In this document: piece after piece, positions 1-23,258 of the stretch
Layout of the letters: each line of letters begins with the position of its first letter
Position numbering within the stretch: position 1 is the stretch's first letter
Source: Odontesthes bonariensis
Taxonomy: Eukaryota > Chordata > Actinopteri > Atheriniformes > Atherinopsidae
Assembly (NCBI RefSeq): GCF_027942865.1
Contig: NC_134515.1
Location: 17,878,227 to 17,942,226 of the forward strand
Length of the DNA: 64,000 nt
Direction of reading: 5' to 3'
Made by a program: the position numbers and the translations under genes
The notes under the pieces: model-generated
Told to the model about the DNA's origin: nothing
The model's input: only the letters and a program-made list of their open reading frames with translations
Database searches by the model: none

Positions 1-2
1 AA

Positions 3-1217
3 CTCGACCAAGAGGCCGCAGGGCCTGACCAAGAGGCCGCAGGGCCTGACCAAGAGGCCGCAGGGCCTGACCAAGAGGCCGCAGGGCCTGACCAAGAGGC
101 CTTAGGGCCTGACCAAGGGGCTTTAGGGCCTGACCATGACCACGAGGCCACAGGGCCTGACCACGAGGCTTTAGAGCCTGACCACGAGGCTTTAGAGCCT
201 GACCACGAGGCTGTAGAGCCTGACCACGAGGCTTTAGAGCCTGACCAAGACCAAGAGGCCACAGGGCCTGACCACGAGGCTTTAGAGCCTGACCACGAGG
301 CTTTAGAGCCTGACCACGACCACGAGGCCACAGGGCCTGACCACGAGGCCGCAGGGCCTGACCACGAGGCCGCAGGGCCTGACCACGAGGCCGCAGGGCC
401 TGACCAAGAGACCTCCGGGCCTGACCATAAGGCGGCAGAGCCCGACATGGACTCACTAGTTCGAGCCCCTCCCTCCCACCCCCAGACTTTGGGGATGTCT
501 GGGATCCATCCCTTAAAGGGGGGGCTCCCCCCCCGTCGGAGGTCCGTCCGACCGGGGGACGGTCTCCACCTCCTGCTGCCACGCCACGGGATGTCTGGCC
601 GCCCGCCAGACCACCGCCTCCTGCTGCCACGCCACGGGATGTCTGGCCGCCCGCCAGACCACCGCTTCCTGCTGCCACGCCACGGGATGTCTGGCCGCCC
701 GCCAGACCACCGCTTCCTGCTGCCACGCCACGGGATGTCTGGCCGCCCGCCAGACCACCGCTTCCTGCTGCCACGCCACGGGATGTCTGGCCGCCCGCCG
801 GACCACCGCTTCCTGCTGCCACGTCATCGGGGGTCCGGGCGTCCGCCGGATCACCGCCTGCTGCCACGCCGACGGAAGTCTGGGCGTCCGCCAGACCACC
901 GCCGTCTCCTGCCGCCACGCCGACGGAAGTCTGGGCGTCCGCCAGACCACCGCCGTCTCCTGCCGCCACGCCGACGGAAGTCTGGGCGTCCGCCAGACCA
1001 CCGCCGTCTCCTGCCGCCACGCCGACGGAAGTCTGGGCGTCCGCCAGACCACTGCCTCCTGCTGCCCGAAGCCGGTACCACGCCCGTCTCTGGTTCCCCG
1101 ACCGGCTTCGAGCCCCTCCCTCCCACCCTTGGACTTTTTTGGGGTGTCTGGGATCCACCCCTTGAGGGGGGGGCTCTGTCACGCCCAGAGACTCATGTTT
1201 TTAGTTTTCATGTTTAG
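3..1217 (+). CDS. 3'-terminal open frame of a Ty3/Gypsy-like LTR retrotransposon (5' end outside window)
   Basis: One reading frame stays open from the left window edge to a stop at 1215-1217, just inside the 3' LTR; the first ATG within it is at 447. The translation is almost wholly repetitive: about 20 acidic heptads of type D-(Q/H)-E-A-x-x-P up to about 446, a short unique stretch, five 16-residue units and then four to five 17-residue units containing SGRPPDHR. No protease, reverse transcriptase or integrase motif is visible, so this is at best the C-terminal tail of a gag-pol frame or a translatable 3' UTR. Placement directly before a polypurine tract and an LTR supports a retroelement origin; the Gypsy assignment is inference from LTR style. 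It is unlikely to be a host gene. Whether it is translated is unknown. Confidence 0.5.
   Translation, partial: LDQEAAGPDQEAAGPDQEAAGPDQEAAGPDQEALGPDQGALGPDHDHEATGPDHEALEPDHEALEPDHEAVEPDHEALEPDQDQEATGPDHEALEPDHEALEPDHDHEATGPDHEAAGPDHEAAGPDHEAAGPDQETSGPDHKAAEPDMDSLVRAPPSHPQTLGMSGIHPLKGGLPPRRRSVRPGDGLHLLLPRHGMSGRPPDHRLLLPRHGMSGRPPDHRFLLPRHGMSGRPPDHRFLLPRHGMSGRPPDHRFLLPRHGMSGRPPDHRFLLPRHRGSGRPPDHRLLPRRRKSGRPPDHRRLLPPRRRKSGRPPDHRRLLPPRRRKSGRPPDHRRLLPPRRRKSGRPPDHCLLLPEAGTTPVSGSPTGFEPLPPTLGLFWGVWDPPLEGGALSRPETHVFSFHV
6..446 (+). repeat. 21-bp in-frame tandem array
   Basis: About twenty head-to-tail copies of a 21-bp unit (gaccaagaggccgcagggcc plus t) continue from the window edge. Three copies carry a 6-bp insertion, giving 27-bp units. 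All lengths are multiples of three and no unit introduces a stop in the frame that continues into the downstream region, so the variation preserves coding potential. The first four copies are identical while later ones drift, which suggests recent expansion at the left edge. Confidence 0.9.
573..1056 (+). repeat. 48/51-bp in-frame tandem array
   Basis: Five copies of a 48-bp unit (ccacgccacgggatgtctgg at its core) are followed, after a transitional unit, by copies of a 51-bp derivative in which the core reads ccacgccgacggaagtctgg. Both unit lengths keep the plus frame, and both opposite-strand frames are also long because the repeat is GC-rich. The array is bracketed by two copies of the same sequence at about 461-526 and 1108-1176. 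Confidence 0.9.
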
Positions 1218-1598
1218 GTTATGTTTCTTTTCAGTCCATGTTTAGTTTTCCCTTCACTTCCCTCACTCAGGCCATTAGTTCATTCCCCTCACCTGTTCAT
1301 TCCGCACTCAGCTGCACTCACTCCCCAATCACCCTCACTCCCTATTTAGTTTCCTGCCTCCCCTTTCAGTTTTGTCGGATCTTTGTTACTGTTATGTGAT
1401 GCCACGTTTCCACGCCACATTTTCATCCAAGCTAAGTATTTATTCCATGCCATGTCCTTGTTCTTTTGTTTTGGTTATAGCTTCGTTTTTCTCCGGCTCT
1501 GCCGCGTTTTATGTTGATACTTTGTTTTTTGTTAATAAATCACCCCTTTTCTTTGAAAGTCCGCATCCGTGTCCTCCCCTTCTACACCACACCTGACA
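1177..1598 (+). mobile_element. 3' LTR of a Ty3/Gypsy-like retrotransposon
   Basis: The segment begins TGTCACG and ends CCTGACA, giving the 5-bp terminal inverted repeat TGTCA/TGACA expected of an LTR. A polypurine tract (ttgaggggggggctc) lies immediately upstream, as needed for plus-strand priming, so this is the 3' copy. An AATAAA at about 1534 is a plausible R-region polyadenylation signal. At 422 bp it has almost the same length as the solo LTR at 10835-11658 without its insert, and shares short blocks with it (a CAGCTGCACTCA-like stretch and TATTTAGT). The 5' LTR lies outside the window, so a target duplication cannot be tested. Confidence 0.75.
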
Positions 1599-1916
1599 CT
1601 TATTGCTATCTGGGCATGTTTGTGAAATTATATGAAAATCAACAATGAACATATTGACTAAACTTAAAAAGCAGTCAAACATTAAGATATAAGGACAATG
1701 GTGGGTTATATTGGCAGATGCTAAAAGAGTTGTTGTTTTACAATACAATGACCTTAGTACACCAGAAAAAAGGCTGAAAATGAAATAGGTAATTGGAAAT
1801 GCTTCTTATCATTTTTTGTGCAAGGAATATGGCTGAATCTAGAGGTCGGGAATTGCTGGGTTTATCACCTTTTACTGCAAATGATTATGCAACCTTTTTT
1901 GTATTTTTTCACACTA
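1599..1916. other. Spacer between retroelement and gnai3 3' end
   Basis: This AT-rich stretch between the LTR edge and the gnai3 polyadenylation signal has no open frame or repeat signature that I recognise. It probably contains the normal downstream flank of gnai3. Confidence 0.5.
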
Positions 1917-1922
1917 TTTATT
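1917..1922 (-). terminator. Candidate gnai3 polyadenylation signal
   Basis: The plus strand reads tttatt, i.e. AATAAA on the minus strand, 225 bp beyond the gnai3 stop codon. It is the first canonical hexamer noticed past the stop; longer 3' UTR forms cannot be excluded. Confidence 0.5.
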
Positions 1923-2146
1923 AAAGGTATTTCACACAATGTTATTGCATAGTATTAAAGCATAATCACAATCAATATCGACAGTCCTGAAAGTGATTCA
2001 AACTGTCATTAGAACACATTCATGTGGGGAGATGCAGCTCTCTAACATTTGAAACTGCTGGGTTTGGCTGTGTTCCAACATCTCTTTAGTGTTGTAAAGG
2101 AGTACAGCTAAAAGTCAGTGGGCTGACCTGGAAGGTGGCTGGAGCT

Positions 2147-16744
<14,598 letters not shown>

Positions 16745-17420
16745 TTTTGCTCTCAATCAACTTCTGAAATTTGTCGGATAGGTGTTACAGCTGCTCATCA
16801 GTTGAAGGGAAACGCAGTCCAGCAGCTCCTGGGTCGGTGTGGGCTGAAGTTTCCCAGCCAGAGAGAAGCGCAGAGGGGGGAAAGGCGTTGGCACTGAAAG
16901 CTCTATCCAACTAAACCCACAGGCTGAGCTGCCGAGCGCGCACAGCTTCAGTTCATCCACTCCAGGCTGTCCAAATGATTCAGTGTACGACTTCAAACAG
17001 AAGTCCCCCAATATAGGCTATATATATATATTTATATATATATCTTTTCTTTTCTTTTTACACTTTTATATCCAAATGTGTCTGTAGTCTAAATGCGCGT
17101 CATATCATGAATCTAAAAACAAAAATAGTATCCTTTCTGTAAGAAAGCAAAGTAACAAGTTCAGCATTTATAGAGTAAATCATCAATAAAAGTCACTGGA
17201 TCTTTTTTCCCCATAAAAGTGATTGCTCCTGCGCAGTGGCGCCTCCATCCAGCGGATCCAGCTGCAAAGCAAGAAAACGGCTCTGAAAAAGGGAGGGACT
17301 GCCGGGAAATGTAGTTGCTTCTGAACAACCAGCTATGTGCTCCCTCCCCGATAAAGCCTCAGTGTTGCCCAGAGTCGTCGATATTCTCCTCTCCAACCGA
17401 TTAACCCACATTTAATTAAG
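16745..17420 (-). promoter_or_regulatory. gnai3 5' UTR and promoter region (extent inferred)
   Basis: The start codon of gnai3 is at 16744, and the sequence immediately upstream on the minus strand is locally GC-richer than the introns. An AT-repeat tract (tatatata) occurs at 17019-17044. A second GC-rich patch at about 17220-17400 could hold the start site. No single core element decides the start, so the range is an estimate from position and composition. Confidence 0.35.
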
Positions 17421-18146
17421 TTTAAACGCTGAAGACACTTGTGCACCTTTAGTAGTTTCTCGTTGAAAAGCAGGAGTCTGTTGTGGTGTGAGAGCGCCCT
17501 CAAAGGACTCACAGCTGAACTGCAGCTAGTGATATGAAATACGTAGAATTCGTCCACTCTGCATGAGGGAAAATGCAGACGTCTGCAGTCAAGAAGTGCC
17601 GCAGTTTTACATAAATATAACACCTAAACTTCTTTCTGGATGGCTGTGATTGAAAACATCGCACATATTGGACTTAGTTGCAACTGCAAGGTGGCGAATC
17701 GCTTCAAAGTAACATGAAGAAAAAAGTATTTTTTATTAAAACAGTTTCATGTGATATTCCAGATCATTACACCTAACGCCAGACTGTAAACCCCTCTGGA
17801 GAAGAGGTGAACTTGGGTCCAGTATTTTAATTAGTCTTCCCAATCAATAATAAATCACTTTAGCAATCAATTAAATGACAACCCGACAACTATTTTCTTT
17901 TCTTTTCTTAATGTATCAGCATTCTTTAGTAAATTTTCTTGAAATTACCCAAGAAATTCCTCTCCAGAAAACAAAGCTAACAATCATCTCGACACAGCTC
18001 TGTAGGTTCAATAGTTTTCAGCAAAACTGTCTTTTCAGTTCCGAAAAAAATCCATTAGACTGATTGCACCATATGACCATATGATGAAAACTGGACTCTG
18101 AATAGTTTGCTGATATTCATGTAAGCATAAACAGTAAGGACTAACA

Positions 18147-18184
18147 CCCCCCCCCCCCCCCCCCCCCAAAAGGGGGGGGGGGGG
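18147..18184. repeat. Poly(C)21-AAAA-poly(G)13 foldback
   Basis: Twenty-one C residues, four A residues and thirteen G residues follow each other, forming a potential GC hairpin with a 4-nt loop. Each strand could also adopt G-quadruplex or i-motif forms. It may be an assembly join of two homopolymer-bounded reads. Confidence 0.85.
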
Positions 18185-19204
18185 TCCTGAGATACTGTGT
18201 ATTAGTTCAAAATTATGAAATTTCTCACCTGAATATCTGGACAGTGAATGTCAATGGCTGTATGTGTCTGGTTGGTCCACAGATTTTTGGTATTGAAATG
18301 CAGCACTTATGTTTAACTCTATAACTTTTTCCAGAGCAGCTTCAGTCTCCTCCTCCTTATCCCGCCAAATAAACTCAACACTCTCATTTTTGCAGGTTAC
18401 CAAGGCAACAGCTGATTTCAGGAAGTCAGGGTTTGGACATAAGTGACAAATTCGTCTGATTGAGTTTATCTCTGATCCATCACTGCCGCCATCCTCCAAA
18501 CTGTTTGCTGTTTATGTCCTTGTGCACGATAGCAGCTTTTTGTTTGAGTGTTTTTGTTTTCTATCCAAACTCATTCACCGATTGAGTACGCTGTGAACCC
18601 AGTGACCCTCTGGAGTGACGCGATGGTGGCGCCTGTCCTTGAGCACTGTGACTGAATGTGTTGTTGCCTGTCACAAAGGTCAGGCTGATTGAAGTGTTGC
18701 TGCGCACTGCAAGAGGCGTCCTACTCTGCTCAACATGAAAGCCATGAGTCACTGTGTCCAATGGGGAGCAGCACAGGAGAGCGTATGAAAATTTGGATGA
18801 TCAGAAAATCCAGGAGGATGGTGAAAAACAAAAACATCTCTATTTCCCAGAAATATTGACTCGAGAAAATATAAAGAGGATCTCTTTCTGGTGAAATGAA
18901 CAATCCATTTCTTTGCTCCGCTATCTTGACTTATGTTTTCACATTTCTTTTTTTTTACCCCGTCAAATTATAAGTATTATATCCAAAAATCAGGAGTGGA
19001 TAATGGCTTAGTTTTTTTTTTCCTCAGAAGTAACACACCCAGTGATAAGAAAGTTTGAGTAAAATTGTTGAATCATGCCAATAAAAGCTTGGCTTAGTCG
19101 ACTTAGTGTTTCAGCATTCCACTTTCCTGAAAATGTCACTTCTCTTTCATCCTGATCTTAGTGCTTCAGTTCACCTCTGTGACGCTGCAGCCCCTGCTTG
19201 CACT

Positions 19205-19265
19205 ACACACCCACACACACACACACACATGCGCGCACATGCGTGCACACACCTACACACACGAA
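19205..19265. repeat. Compound CA / GCGC simple repeat
   Basis: Alternating purine-pyrimidine sequence (cacacacatgcgcgcacatg) with an overall CA-rich composition. It is a simple repeat; open frames over it are artefacts of the periodicity. Confidence 0.7.
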
Positions 19266-21535
19266 CACCCAGAAGCACAGAGCAGGAGGAGGCAACTGGA
19301 GGGCAGGAGAGAAAAGACAGGATTGTTGGCTGCTCATGTGATTTGTAGGATTATTGATCTGAACATATTTATAGCAGCAACGACCACAACACTCGAGTTA
19401 AAATTCTTGCTGTGTCTTTAATGGTTTCAGCTGATGGGAAATATACAGGGGAATCTTGACCAAGAGAAAAGAAAGAATCCTAACAGTCTTTCCAGCTTTG
19501 GTACAAAAAGACATACAGAAAGGAAAACCACCATGCTGGTGACTCACAATGAACAAAACTAGAAATAAATGTTAAAAAGGTACATGAGTATTCCTGAAAG
19601 CTAGGATTATAATCCACCTTTAACCTTCAGAACAGGTTATTTCTCCATCTTTGTAATCGACAGATGGTGGGAGAAACAGAGCTTAAAGTATTTCACGAGG
19701 TTGGTCAGGGCAGTTTTGCTGCTGTCTGGGGAGATTAAACCCTTGTTCGTGGGCGCTGGTGTGATAAATCAAGGCGATTTTTGTCATTTTATAGCACAAA
19801 TTTGTGTAATCATTTTAGTTGATAAATTAATTCAAACATGCACATGATACAGAGGACTATGTTTGCTTCTTGCTCAGTGTTAACTGTTGCTTTTGACACC
19901 AACTAGATTCTTGCCACATGTTATTGCAAAATAAACATTTTTAAACAGTATGGAAGGACAGTGCTGCCTGAAAAGCAGTGTGCAACAAAGTGATACAGCA
20001 AGAAAATTAAGAACGTTATGTATACCCCTGACAAAGGGACCTTTTTGTTGTTCTGACTCCCAGCATGCTCTGAACCCTCCCTGTATGCCTTGTGTTGAAG
20101 GTCTTGTGATCATGCCAACCGTCCCATATGAGGCAGTCCAAAATAGATGAAGGCAGCAGGAAGGAGCAAGTATAAAAAGAGACCCAAAAAAGTGTTTTTC
20201 TTTCGGAGGTTTGTGCCTTTTTTTCGTCATCTTTGGAACATTTGTCACTGCTCGTGTGACTTGTGCAAAGTGTTTGTATTCCACCTGAGATCAGAGAAAG
20301 CGCTTCCAGTGTCTTATACTTGTTGGTAAAAGAGGCCAAAGGCAAAGCTTTCCATGTGTTAGCATTGTCACACCTGTGTGCTGTGTGTAGCCACAACAAG
20401 CCTGGTTGTTTATTGCACAAACACAAGAGCACTCACACTGCTCCAGTGTTTACCTGTAAACAGACATCACAGGGTAATGGGGACTGGTTGTCCGAAATAT
20501 TTCACGGTGAGCTTTATTCCAAAGGCTATTAACGTGCTGCAGCCACAGTTTTTAAAAGCCTAAAAACCCTGAACACCGCCACCGTCAAACAAACTAAACC
20601 AGCCACAATGTTTGTCTTTGAGCTGAAATCACGAGTCTCCCATTTTGGTGAGGAGGTGATAATCACAAGACTAAGAACAGATAAACATGATAATAACATT
20701 CTGGAAAATGGTTAAAAATACTCTGTCAGCCTGTTTATTATAAATACCAGCCACAGCAGCAGCTGTGAAACAATCCTGTTCAACAGAGTAGATATTCCAA
20801 TCTGAAAGACTTTTTTTCTTTGAATATTCTGAATATTCTCTCCTTTATCGTGAACAACATTTTTAGATGTAGTCCACATCTAAAATCAAAGAAAAGGAGT
20901 TTTACATGTGCTGTTTCAGTGCAGAATGTATTTGTTTAGATTATTAGATGGTTACTTGTATTAGTGATAAAACTACACAGAGCTTTCTGTATCACTGAGT
21001 CATTTGGAGTAGATTGTCAAGAGGCTTTTTCAACTTTGAAAACACAAACATAAGTGAACTTGAATTAAACTTAAGCAACAACTGGGAGGACTAAAATGCA
21101 ACTGGAAGTACTTTATGTTTGGTGTAATAGAAATTATATTCTGGCAAAGCTTTGATCATTTTGATGATTTGAAGCTTGTGTTGGATTATGAATGGAAAAT
21201 CAAATATTCAATATTCAAATCCTCCTGAAGTTAAACTTTTGCAAAGCTTCAGAGCCTCATGAAGCTTGTAACTTCACTCAAACTGTGACCAACACATCAA
21301 GGGTTTAGTTTCTGTCTGCTGGCATAACACAGAGCACAACAGCCTTACACAGTATGGCTCCTCAAATATGTCATGCTGCAATAAGATGATGCAAATGTAT
21401 CTTTCATTGAAAAGCTACATCATTTCAATTCTTCAAAGAAGATACCATGTTTTGCAGTTTAATGGACTTTTTATCTTAAAAGCATCTTGCAGCATGAACA
21501 AGGAACACTAGAAAATAAGAACAAAACTAAACATA

Positions 21536-21541
21536 TTTATT
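21536..21541 (-). terminator. Candidate gpr61 polyadenylation signal
   Basis: Plus-strand tttatt (minus AATAAA) lies 39 bp beyond the gpr61 stop codon. It would give a very short 3' UTR, so a more distal site may also be used. Confidence 0.4.
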
Positions 21542-21579
21542 GGATTATTAGATGGCATGATAGACAGTACATGAGGCAG

Positions 21580-23004
21580 CTACAGCTCTGGTACAGTTTT
21601 GCAGCAGTTCTCTGATACACAAAGCTCATTGTTCAGCTGCTGCTGCTGCTGCTGCTGCTGCTGTATGAACTCTGCGGTTTCCTCAAGGATCTGCCCTGGG
21701 ATGTGGAAGTCAGCTGGCGTGTTCTGCTCAACAGCTGATTCCTGAAGGTCCTCAGTCTCTGGTTCTTCAGGGCTAGCTCTGCTGTGAGAGTTGCAGGGCT
21801 CCAGATTGCATCCAGTGCCCTGGAGGAACTGCAAAAAGTTCTCCTCAATAGAGGCCTCACGGCTGGGCAGCTGCTCTGCTTCACTTGGTCCAGTCCTCTT
21901 GAAAAGGCAAGCCAGGTTGCGGCTCAGCTCCTCACGAATCTGCCGGTTCAAGCAGCCGTAGAAGAAGGGGTTGGAGGTGAAGCAGAAATACCCAATCCAT
22001 GTGACCACATCCTCCAGCTGGGCCAGTGAGGCAGGAGGGGTAGACATTACAGCCGAGTAGAGATGGAAGGAGAAATATGGCAGCCAGCAGCAGAGGAACT
22101 GACCTCCCACTGCCACTAGAACCATTGCGGCCTTCCCACCGCTGAAGGTCCTTTGAGGGGTTGCACGGGCACCAGTTCCTCCAAGACTGGCTGCCATGGT
22201 GGAATGGCTGCTGACAGACTCAGACCTTTGACGGGGTGCGTCCATCCAAGTGGGGTGGGGGCCGTGATGCATGGCTGCAACACGGGCCACCTTGAACATA
22301 TTGCAGTAGACCACCAGAATGATCAGCATGGGGCACAGAAAATAGATGATTGTGAAGAGGGTCATGAAAAGCAGGCGTGTGGTCCTTCCTCCTGTCCAGT
22401 GGAGGGAGCAGTGTCTCTGACCAGGAATGAGGATGTCAGGAGACCCCAGAGTCGGGGTTCCCTGGAGCAGCCATCCTAGCAGGGGCAGTATTGACATGAC
22501 AACAGCTTTTATCCAGATTCCCACCAGTACCATCACCACCACCCCCACTGTCATCTTAACCTCGTGACGCATGGGGTGGACAATGTAGTAGTAGCGCTCC
22601 ACATTAATGGCACAAATGGTGAGGATGGCAGCACTCACTAGACACACACTCAAGGAGAGGTAGCTTCGACACAATGCTTCATCCACCAGGATCCGGTCTG
22701 ACACCATCCCCAGAGGCATCACCAACAGCGCTGCCAGCAGATCCACTAAACAGAGGTGGAACACGAAGGCAAACTTACGTAGTTGTGGCGTTTTAGTGAT
22801 GACAACCATCACAGCCAAGTTCCCCACCACTGCTAGAACGTCCATGATGAGCATGGCACACAGTGCCAAGGACTGATTCAGATCTATCCCATATTGGGCG
22901 CTTGTGATGGGTGCAGTCCCGTTAGAGATATTCGGCAGCAGTGAGGCTGGAAATGTGGATAGAGATGTGTTCCAGGTGGGGCTTGGTGTGATGGATTGCT
23001 CCAT
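21580..23004 (-). CDS. gpr61: GPR61 orphan class A G protein-coupled receptor
   Basis: This intronless coding exon encodes a 474-residue seven-helix plasma-membrane receptor of the GPR61/GPR62 group, orphan receptors reported to signal constitutively, mainly in neural tissue. The N-terminus has three N-glycosylation sequons (Asn12, Asn25, Asn28). Seven hydrophobic segments start near residues 46, 80, 114, 152, 209, 293 and 335. Class A landmarks are Asn62 (helix 1), Asp88 (helix 2), Cys112 and Cys199 for the extracellular disulfide, CWLP at 306-309 and NPFFY at 345-349. The DRY motif is ERY (136-138). The cytoplasmic tail holds nine consecutive glutamines (CAG array at 21637-21663). A good acceptor (ctatttcag) at 23259-23260 shows that an upstream 5' UTR exon is spliced on. 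It lies next to gnai3 and is divergent from amigo1, as in mammals. Confidence 0.95.
   Translation of the reverse strand: MEQSITPSPTWNTSLSTFPASLLPNISNGTAPITSAQYGIDLNQSLALCAMLIMDVLAVVGNLAVMVVITKTPQLRKFAFVFHLCLVDLLAALLVMPLGMVSDRILVDEALCRSYLSLSVCLVSAAILTICAINVERYYYIVHPMRHEVKMTVGVVVMVLVGIWIKAVVMSILPLLGWLLQGTPTLGSPDILIPGQRHCSLHWTGGRTTRLLFMTLFTIIYFLCPMLIILVVYCNMFKVARVAAMHHGPHPTWMDAPRQRSESVSSHSTMAASLGGTGARATPQRTFSGGKAAMVLVAVGGQFLCCWLPYFSFHLYSAVMSTPPASLAQLEDVVTWIGYFCFTSNPFFYGCLNRQIREELSRNLACLFKRTGPSEAEQLPSREASIEENFLQFLQGTGCNLEPCNSHSRASPEEPETEDLQESAVEQNTPADFHIPGQILEETAEFIQQQQQQQQQLNNELCVSENCCKTVPEL
21637..21663 (-). repeat. CAG trinucleotide array encoding polyglutamine in gpr61
   Basis: Nine uninterrupted CAG codons (CTG on the plus strand) sit near the C-terminus of the receptor. 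A pure trinucleotide run in a coding exon is likely to vary in length between individuals and species. Confidence 0.9.
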
Positions 23005-23258
23005 GAGAGGATGGGATAAAGAGGAGAGAGTTCGCTGAATTTCACGGGCCCATCACCCATCCTCCCCTGTCGTAGGGAGTCACTGAGAAGCTCAGGTGGT
23101 GGTCTCTGCCATGGTGGCTGGAAGCGTATAGGCCCTGACTCCCATGGATTTTAGCCTGGAGTTCTGCAGATGATCACACAAGCTTTCATCCACTTGAAGA
23201 TCAGCTTATACTGAAGGTGTCCTTCTCTCTCCAATAAACTACACTCAGCTAGAGGGAC
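23005..23258 (-). other. gpr61 5' UTR portion of the coding exon
   Basis: Upstream of the ATG the minus strand continues to a consensus acceptor (polypyrimidine plus cag) ending at 23259, so about 254 bp of 5' UTR belong to the coding exon. The first, non-coding exon and promoter must lie further right. GC-richer sequence at about 24990-25500 is one candidate, but I see no decisive donor. Confidence 0.5.

Larger units (their letters stand above)
17421..21535. other. Intergenic gnai3-gpr61 interval
   Basis: No convincing exon is visible in these 4 kb. Contents noted: a C21-A4-G13 homopolymer foldback at 18147-18184, a mixed CA/GCGC simple repeat at about 19207-19262, and several short open frames on both strands (around 18251-18761 and 19880-20532) without recognisable domains, splice structure or family resemblance. 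Confidence 0.5.

Noticed and set aside
513-1126. Long open frames on the minus strand over the 48/51-bp array
   Set aside because: They are mirror images of a GC-rich tandem repeat with lengths divisible by three. The LTR and polypurine tract place the element on the plus strand.
18251-18761. Two adjacent minus-strand open frames in the gnai3-gpr61 interval
   Set aside because: No domain, homologue or splice consensus recognised; could be an old repeat but nothing supports a gene.
19880-20532. Overlapping open frames on both strands, the longest 138 codons
   Set aside because: Composition is ordinary and frames overlap on both strands without motifs; consistent with chance.
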